DNA from: CAZTDD01 sp964612675
GTDB taxonomy: Bacteria > Hinthialibacterota > Hinthialibacteria > Hinthialibacterales > JAKPRU01
Direction of reading: 5' to 3'
Assembly: GCA_964612675.1 (NCBI GenBank)
Contig: CAZTDD010000125.1
Coordinates: forward strand, 1-20,022
DNA: 20,022 bases
The notes below the pieces were generated by a model. The model was not told the DNA's origin and ran no database searches. It was given only the letters and a program-made list of their open reading frames with translations. This document shows positions 16,142-20,022 of the stretch, piece after piece. A program made the position numbers and the translations under genes. Each line of letters begins with the position of its first letter. Position 1 is the stretch's first letter.

Positions 16142-17323
16142 GTGAATCCACTAGAATCAAAGACCCTTCAGTCTGTCGGTGGGCTTCTGTCCAGAAACGA
16201 TCAGGAAGAGAGGGAGCGGGCGTGGCTTGGACCGTACGCATGCCGCGCCAGCGAAACAGCCGGCCGCCGTCACGCAGAAGAAGAACACCCCTACCGAACG
16301 GCCTATCAGCGGGATAAGGACCGCATCATTCACTCGGCGGCGTTCCGTCGGCTGGAATACAAGACACAGGTTTTTGTGACCCACGTGGGCGATTATTTTC
16401 GGACGCGTCTGACACACAGCCTCGAAGTCTCGCAAATTGCCCGCACGATTGGACGCGTTCTGAAGCTCAACGAGGATCTCATCGAAGCCATCGCGCTGGC
16501 GCATGATGTCGGTCATACACCGTTCGGGCATTCGGGAGAACGGGTGTTGAACGATTTGATGAGAGACGTTGGCGGGTTCGAGCATAACGCGCAGGCGCTT
16601 CGCGTTGTGGACCTTCTGGAAGAACGGTATCCCACGTTCCCGGGTTTGAATCTTACGGCTGAAGTGCGCCGTGGAATCCTGAAACGGAAGAAAGCGTACG
16701 AGGGGGAGGGACGGGACCTTGTTCCATTTCTTTCGCTGGAAGCGCAAGTGGTGGACGTTGCGGACGAGATCGCGTATAACAGTCACGACTGCGATGACGG
16801 GATCAAGTCGAAGTTGGTTGTTTCGGCCGAACTGGAGGAACTGCCGCTGTGGCGAGACATTGTCGAACGGGTCGAACATGATTTTCCGGGGTTGGACGCC
16901 TCGCTTCGCAGGGCGTCGGCGGTTGTCCGGTTAATCAACGCGCAAGTGACCGATGTAACGCGCGAGAGTATTCGTCGGATTCAGGATGCGAGTGTTTCAG
17001 CGCCCAATGAGTTGGAGGACGATATTGCGCTAATCGGTTACAGCGACAAGATGGCGGAGCTGAATCGGGAACTGAAACAGTTTCTGCATGAGCGTTTGTA
17101 TCGACACCCGGATGTGCTTCGTGCGACCGAAAAGAGCGAACGAATCATGAGCCGTTTGTTTCGACATTATGTCGAGCATCCAACTCACCTGCCTCGGAGT
17201 TTCCAGACCCGTATTCAACAGGACGGCCTCGAACGGACGGTCGCCGATTACCTCGCGGGAATGACCGACCGTTTCGCCGCCGAAGATTACCGACAGATTT
17301 TCCTGCCGACGTTTACGTTTTGA
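16142..17323 (+). CDS. dGTPase-like HD-domain deoxynucleotide triphosphohydrolase
   Basis: The family cleaves deoxynucleoside triphosphates to the nucleoside and triphosphate and helps balance dNTP pools. The 393 residues hold the HD metal site: His92 in RLTHSLEV, His121-Asp122 in LAHDVGHTPFGH, and Asp208 in VADEIAYNSHDCDDG. RDKDRIIHSAAFRRLEYKTQVF (58-79) is the typical region just before the domain. Length and motifs fit the Dgt-like type 2 proteins rather than the longer E. coli Dgt, so substrate choice is uncertain. The start is a GTG at 16142 with a weak GAGAG about eight bases upstream; no other early start is available. The 107 bases to the divergent prepilin gene hold no promoter I am confident of. 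Confidence 0.92.
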   Translation: MNPLESKTLQSVGGLLSRNDQEERERAWLGPYACRASETAGRRHAEEEHPYRTAYQRDKDRIIHSAAFRRLEYKTQVFVTHVGDYFRTRLTHSLEVSQIARTIGRVLKLNEDLIEAIALAHDVGHTPFGHSGERVLNDLMRDVGGFEHNAQALRVVDLLEERYPTFPGLNLTAEVRRGILKRKKAYEGEGRDLVPFLSLEAQVVDVADEIAYNSHDCDDGIKSKLVVSAELEELPLWRDIVERVEHDFPGLDASLRRASAVVRLINAQVTDVTRESIRRIQDASVSAPNELEDDIALIGYSDKMAELNRELKQFLHERLYRHPDVLRATEKSERIMSRLFRHYVEHPTHLPRSFQTRIQQDGLERTVADYLAGMTDRFAAEDYRQIFLPTFTF

Positions 17324-17513
17324 CAAGAATACCGTACGCGAGTTTGCCTTCCTTTGACGATAGGCTTGGCGACCGGGGAATCGAGGGAGCGAACCAAAGA
17401 GTTCGCGAGAAACTGCTGAACCGACCATCGTTGTTCAGAGGGCATGTATGGATCAACTGGCGGGAATATCTGAACGAGTTTGCACAGAAGTTATTTAAAA
17501 TGATTTAGGACCG

Positions 17514-17533
17514 CCCCCAACTCCGTTTGGGGG
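17514..17533. repeat. GC-rich hairpin downstream of the dGTPase gene
   Basis: CCCCCAA (17514-17520) and TTGGGGG (17527-17533) form a 7-bp stem around the loop CTCCGT. It lies 190 bases after the dGTPase stop. No T run follows, so it is not a classic terminator; it may be a REP-like element or a transcript-end stabiliser. Confidence 0.45.
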
Positions 17534-17610
17534 AAGCCTTACCGACATGTCCCGGAAGTCCATAATTACCAGTGTTTAGAGTATTTTCGGTCTATTGTTT
17601 CAGAACTGTG

Positions 17611-17660
17611 AAAAAAAAACATAAAAATAGTTGACAGGTCGTTTTTGTTTTTGCTACTTT
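17611..17660 (+). promoter_or_regulatory. Strong promoter-like element with an AT-rich upstream tract
   Basis: A perfect -35 box TTGACA (17631-17636) and a -10-like box TACTTT (17655-17660) stand 18 bases apart. TGC precedes the -10 as in extended -10 promoters. Directly upstream is an A-rich tract (17611-17630) resembling an UP element. Transcription would start near 17667, about 650 bases before the next coding start, so the product is either a non-coding RNA or a very long leader for the secreted-protein gene. The T-rich spacer is unusual. Confidence 0.45.
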
Positions 17661-17901
17661 CATACGTAGTCTGCTGTAGAGTACCAGGATGTTCCAATGC
17701 GAATGCGATGCAGATGCAGATGACATGGTACTTTTTTGTTGTTGTTGGAAATAAAATTACGAGGGAAACTCACCATCATCCAAAAAGAGAACAAAAAAGC
17801 TGTCTGACAGAGGTCTGACCATTCAGCGGTCACACACCGCAGGTGGGCAATGTACTTAGCGTGAGGGGGTTTTTCTGTCTCTGCAAAGAACCCCTTCCGC
17901 C

Positions 17902-18052
17902 TTCCGGGAGGGCGAGGCTCCCGCCGAGCCGCCGGTATCGAACATAAAAACACGGCTCACCAGGAGGTTCGCCCTCCCGGGGTTCACCGAGCCGAGCCGC
18001 CGGTATCGAACGTAAAACACGGCTCACCAGGAGGTTCGCCCTCCCGGGGTTC
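17902..18052. repeat. Palindromic repeat in two direct copies with an extra inverted arm
   Basis: A unit running from GCCGAGCCGCCGGTATCGAA to CCTCCCGGGGTTC occurs at 17923-17985 and again at 17991-18052. The copies differ by one substitution and one missing A. Each contains ACGGCTCACCAGGAGG followed by TTCGCCCTCCCGG. The stretch at about 17903-17930 (CCGGGAGGGCGAGGCTCC and onward) is the imperfect inverted counterpart of that arm, about 23 of 28 positions matching. Full palindromic structure exists for the first copy only. Hairpins of this CCTCGCCCTCCCGG type recur between genes in several bacterial groups, to my knowledge. Confidence 0.7.
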
Positions 18053-18114
18053 GTCTTCACAAGCCCCGAGTCGGTGACATGCGTCATTTGGGAAAGAAAA
18101 CGCGGTCTCCTTTT

Positions 18115-18195
18115 CCGTCATGGCGAGCGAAGCGTGGCCATCTCTTGTTTATGCGGTTCTGTATTGAGATTGCTTCGCTTCGCTCGCAATGACGG
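18115..18195. repeat. Interspersed palindrome (CGTCATNGCGAGCGAAGCG type)
   Basis: The left arm 18115-18144 (CCGTCATGGCGAGCGAAGCG and onward) is complementary to the right arm 18166-18195 (GAGATTGCTTCGCTTCGCTC and onward) at about 26 of 30 positions, with a 21-base loop. The right arm matches a palindrome known to be scattered through many bacterial genomes, usually between genes. The left arm has drifted from it (GTGGCC instead of GAAGCA). Confidence 0.7.
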
Positions 18196-18240
18196 AGATG
18201 GTGGTAAGACGGAGATGGTGGTAAGGCGGAGATGGTGGCA
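18193..18240. repeat. 17-bp tandem repeat, 2.8 copies
   Basis: CGGAGATGGTGGTAAGA begins at 18193, 18210 and 18227, with one substitution in the second unit and a truncated third. It starts inside the last bases of the preceding palindrome, so it probably arose by slippage at that element's edge. The 17-base period does not fit a coding repeat. Confidence 0.75.
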
Positions 18241-18279
18241 TTTTCGTAACAGGTGTCGAGGTGGATTGTTCGAAAGAAA

Positions 18280-18298
18280 ATAGAAAACGGTTTTCTAT
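18280..18298. promoter_or_regulatory. 19-bp perfect palindrome before the secreted-protein gene
   Basis: ATAGAAAACGGTTTTCTAT is perfectly self-complementary around its central G, with 9-bp arms. It ends 15 bases before the ribosome site GGAGGG (18314-18319). Its AT-rich arms and CG-containing centre resemble operators of LacI-type sugar regulators, which would fit a carbohydrate gene. No regulator gene is in the window, so the binding protein is unknown. Confidence 0.5.
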
Positions 18299-18323
18299 CT
18301 CGAAAACTGGATTGGAGGGCATG

Positions 18324-20022
18324 ATGAAATACGGGTTTATATTTGTTCTTATCCTTGTTCTTTTTCCATTTAACGTTCCGGCGGCTGATTCCGATTCCGG
18401 AGAAGCCTTTCTTGAGGCAAGCAAACGGCTGCCGGTGGCCGAACGGATCGAGCGTGCGCGTGAAGCAATCCGGAATTCGGACGACAGCGCGGTTGTTGCT
18501 GAAGCGGTGTGGGATTTGGCGAAATTCGCCGTCACACCCGAACGAGCCAGGGACGCACTCGCGGATGTTGAAGCATTGATCTCGGGAAGCCAGGGGAACC
18601 CGGAGATTTCTCATCGAGCGAATGCCCTTTCGGTAGCCGGTGAGGTGTTGGGCGTGCGGGACAATGGTCTGATGAAGGACAACTTACGTCAGATAGCCAT
18701 TCTCAATAAGGGGACCGGAGAGAGCTCTCTTCATAAACTAACCGCCGTTCCTCCTAACGGGAAGCTTCCTGTTATCAATCATTATCCCGTTCCCAAAAAG
18801 AGATCGCCGAATCCAAACGACGCCGACGACTACTATTTCCCCATCGGTTGGAGTATGTTTTTGCACGATTACGAGGAAGGCGTCCCCAACGTGGAGTATC
18901 CGAAAGGTGAAAATGATCCCCTAGCCTACATTGATAAAGACTGGGAGGACGGCACGCTTGACAAGCTGAAAGTTGCCGATTCGCCGTGGAATACCGTCTT
19001 CGGTGTATCGCGAAAAGGGTACACGGGAGACGCGGACACCGAGCCTGATTCCGATCAATTTGTGGGCTGTCTGGAGGCCGCCTCTTCCACACCCTATCCC
19101 GTGAAGGTGCTGCCTCAGCTTTTGAACAAACGCTTCCGAAACGGGCAGGAAGGGTCCACTGCGTGGTCTCTCCCCGCGGCAATCGGATGGACGACATACC
19201 CGGGCGACGGCTATTCGAATTCAGACAGCGTTCTCAGGGACTATGATGATGATATTGAAGATATGATTGACGATGTCTTTGCCTCGCAAGACGCGCTTGC
19301 CGGCTTGGGCGGATGGGTCCTCGTTGATGAACCTTACAGCGGGGACGTAGCCAGAACGACGGCCGAGAACCCAACGGAAGTCAGCTATGATGGAGACGGG
19401 AATCCCGACATGTGGTACTGGTCGCACGGCGGTACGACGTATAACCTGGTCACCGATGTGACACCTTACGCGTATCAACAGGCCCAGGACAACACAAACA
19501 TGGTAAGAGATGACCTTTATTTTCGAATGAAATACATTCTGTGCGAATTGCAGGCAGACTGGGACACATCGGATGATCACCCCATTCATACAGTAATAAG
19601 GAATTATGGGAACTACGACCAAGAATGGCCGGATGACGAGAATAAATCAGCGCGTGTGTGTCATGTAACACATGACGATCATTATCTCTGGTACGATATA
19701 TACAATCAGAGCGAGACAGAGCCGGACACGCGTTGGAAAAGCGCAACGAAGAACTGTGTTGAGAACATACTGGAACCCAGCGAAGTGCCGAAACCCTATG
19801 GGTTGATCCACTACTTTGATGGAATGGCACATGAATATGAACCACCCGGAGAGAATCCTTATAAGTGGGTAGCACCCGATGAGCAACTCCGTTACGCCGT
19901 TTACACCACACTTGTACAAGGCGCACGGGGGGTCATGTTCTGGCTGCTATCGAAATGCGAAGAGGACGCATTCGAACAAGCCGAGAAGATCGCAAAGGAG
20001 GTGGAGACGATGGCTCCCTACC
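18324..20022 (+). CDS. Secreted TIM-barrel glycosidase-like protein, cut by the window edge
   Basis: The frame is open from ATG 18324 to the last base, 566 codons without a stop, so the gene is truncated on the right. GGAGG at 18314-18318 is five bases before ATG 18324 and too close to the alternative ATG 18321. A signal peptide is clear: MKYGFIFVLILVLFPFNVPAA then DSDSG. A charged helical region (about 25-120) follows. DDYYFPIGWSMF recalls the first barrel strand of glycoside hydrolases, WVLVDEPY carries a DEP motif (335-337) as found at many acid/base positions, and LRYAVYTTLVQGARGVMFW (about 521-539) resembles a late barrel strand. I cannot assign a family, and the catalytic role of E336 is an inference. 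The middle is rich in Asp. Downstream partners are outside the window. Confidence 0.82.
   Translation, partial: MKYGFIFVLILVLFPFNVPAADSDSGEAFLEASKRLPVAERIERAREAIRNSDDSAVVAEAVWDLAKFAVTPERARDALADVEALISGSQGNPEISHRANALSVAGEVLGVRDNGLMKDNLRQIAILNKGTGESSLHKLTAVPPNGKLPVINHYPVPKKRSPNPNDADDYYFPIGWSMFLHDYEEGVPNVEYPKGENDPLAYIDKDWEDGTLDKLKVADSPWNTVFGVSRKGYTGDADTEPDSDQFVGCLEAASSTPYPVKVLPQLLNKRFRNGQEGSTAWSLPAAIGWTTYPGDGYSNSDSVLRDYDDDIEDMIDDVFASQDALAGLGGWVLVDEPYSGDVARTTAENPTEVSYDGDGNPDMWYWSHGGTTYNLVTDVTPYAYQQAQDNTNMVRDDLYFRMKYILCELQADWDTSDDHPIHTVIRNYGNYDQEWPDDENKSARVCHVTHDDHYLWYDIYNQSETEPDTRWKSATKNCVENILEPSEVPKPYGLIHYFDGMAHEYEPPGENPYKWVAPDEQLRYAVYTTLVQGARGVMFWLLSKCEEDAFEQAEKIAKEVETMAPY

Larger units (their letters stand above)
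17324..18323. other. Gene-free, repeat-rich interval of about 1 kb
   Basis: No convincing coding region lies here. The interval holds, in order: a CCCCCAA/TTGGGGG hairpin (17514-17533), an AT-rich promoter element (17611-17660), a small GCGGT/ACCGC hairpin (17826-17840), a two-copy palindromic repeat (17902-18052), a second palindromic repeat (18115-18195), a 17-bp tandem repeat (18193-18240) and a 19-bp palindrome (18280-18298). Short ORFs are present, but they come from repeats or lack ribosome sites. Such clustering suggests a site that tolerates insertions. Confidence 0.7.

Noticed and set aside
17320..17508. 62-codon ORF beginning with TTG at the dGTPase stop (MTRIPYASLPSFDD...)
   Set aside because: The 4-base TTGA overlap hints at coupling, but there is no ribosome site or family resemblance, and the start is a rare TTG. 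It is too weak to call.
17902..18052. Possible CRISPR-like array
   Set aside because: There are only two units, about 62 bases long and nearly contiguous, with no spacers of even size and no cas genes. It is a palindromic repeat.
17830..18087. 85-codon minus-strand ORF rich in GEPPGEP-like sequence
   Set aside because: The sequence is the translation of the palindromic intergenic repeats, a common source of spurious ORFs.
19221..19926. Several minus-strand ORFs of 90-158 codons near the right edge
   Set aside because: They are antisense to a continuous 566-codon plus-strand frame that has a signal peptide, a ribosome site and barrel-like motifs.

Overview
The window looks like part of a bacterial chromosome of moderate GC, probably from an uncultured, Gram-negative-type, flagellated lineage. 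The pointers are a type IV prepilin-like protein with the AFTLIELL...VPNFLNAQ leader and a GPDR...PTNG...GGDI carboxy-terminal pattern, a Cys-anchored lipoprotein, FliG, large carbohydrate-active proteins and the MEP isoprenoid pathway. This mix recalls candidate phyla such as Sumerlaeota (BRC1) or Hydrogenedentota. That placement is an inference from protein style; no rRNA or other decisive marker is present.

Layout. (1) 1-1880: an insertion-sequence-type DDE transposase whose promoter ends about 7 nt before its ATG, so the mRNA may be leaderless. (2) 1881-4573: a palindromic repeat, then two tandem fliG genes (340 aa each). Their first 76 bases differ at 18 positions, yet the following 934 bases read identical, which is the mark of gene conversion. 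A rho-independent terminator separates them. (3) 4602-6785, minus strand: a lipoprotein of five carboxypeptidase-regulatory-like repeats and two Ig-like domains. (4) 7024-7686: a STAS-domain protein lacking the usual phosphorylatable serine. (5) 7713-10442, minus strand: a GH38 alpha-mannosidase. (6) 10587-12854: a membrane protein with a spermidine-synthase-like domain between two sets of membrane helices. (7) 12946-15370: a tight aroE-ispD-ispE operon with 4-base overlaps. (8) 15393-16034, minus strand: a prepilin-like protein. (9) 16142-17323: a dGTPase-like HD hydrolase. (10) 17324-18323: about 1 kb without a convincing gene, holding a strong promoter-like element, two classes of palindromic repeat, a 17-bp tandem repeat and a 19-bp perfect palindrome. 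(11) 18324 to the right edge: an open reading frame of 566 codons with no stop, encoding a secreted protein that looks like a TIM-barrel glycoside hydrolase of unassigned family.

How the genes work together. The aroE-ispD-ispE block is housekeeping and couples the shikimate and MEP pathways in one transcript. The mannosidase, the surface lipoprotein and the secreted glycosidase-like protein suggest a lifestyle based on degrading glycans. The twin fliG genes stand alone, with no other flagellar gene in the window, next to a mobile element. I see no CRISPR array, tRNA, rRNA or defence system. The most unusual signal is the homogenised fliG pair.
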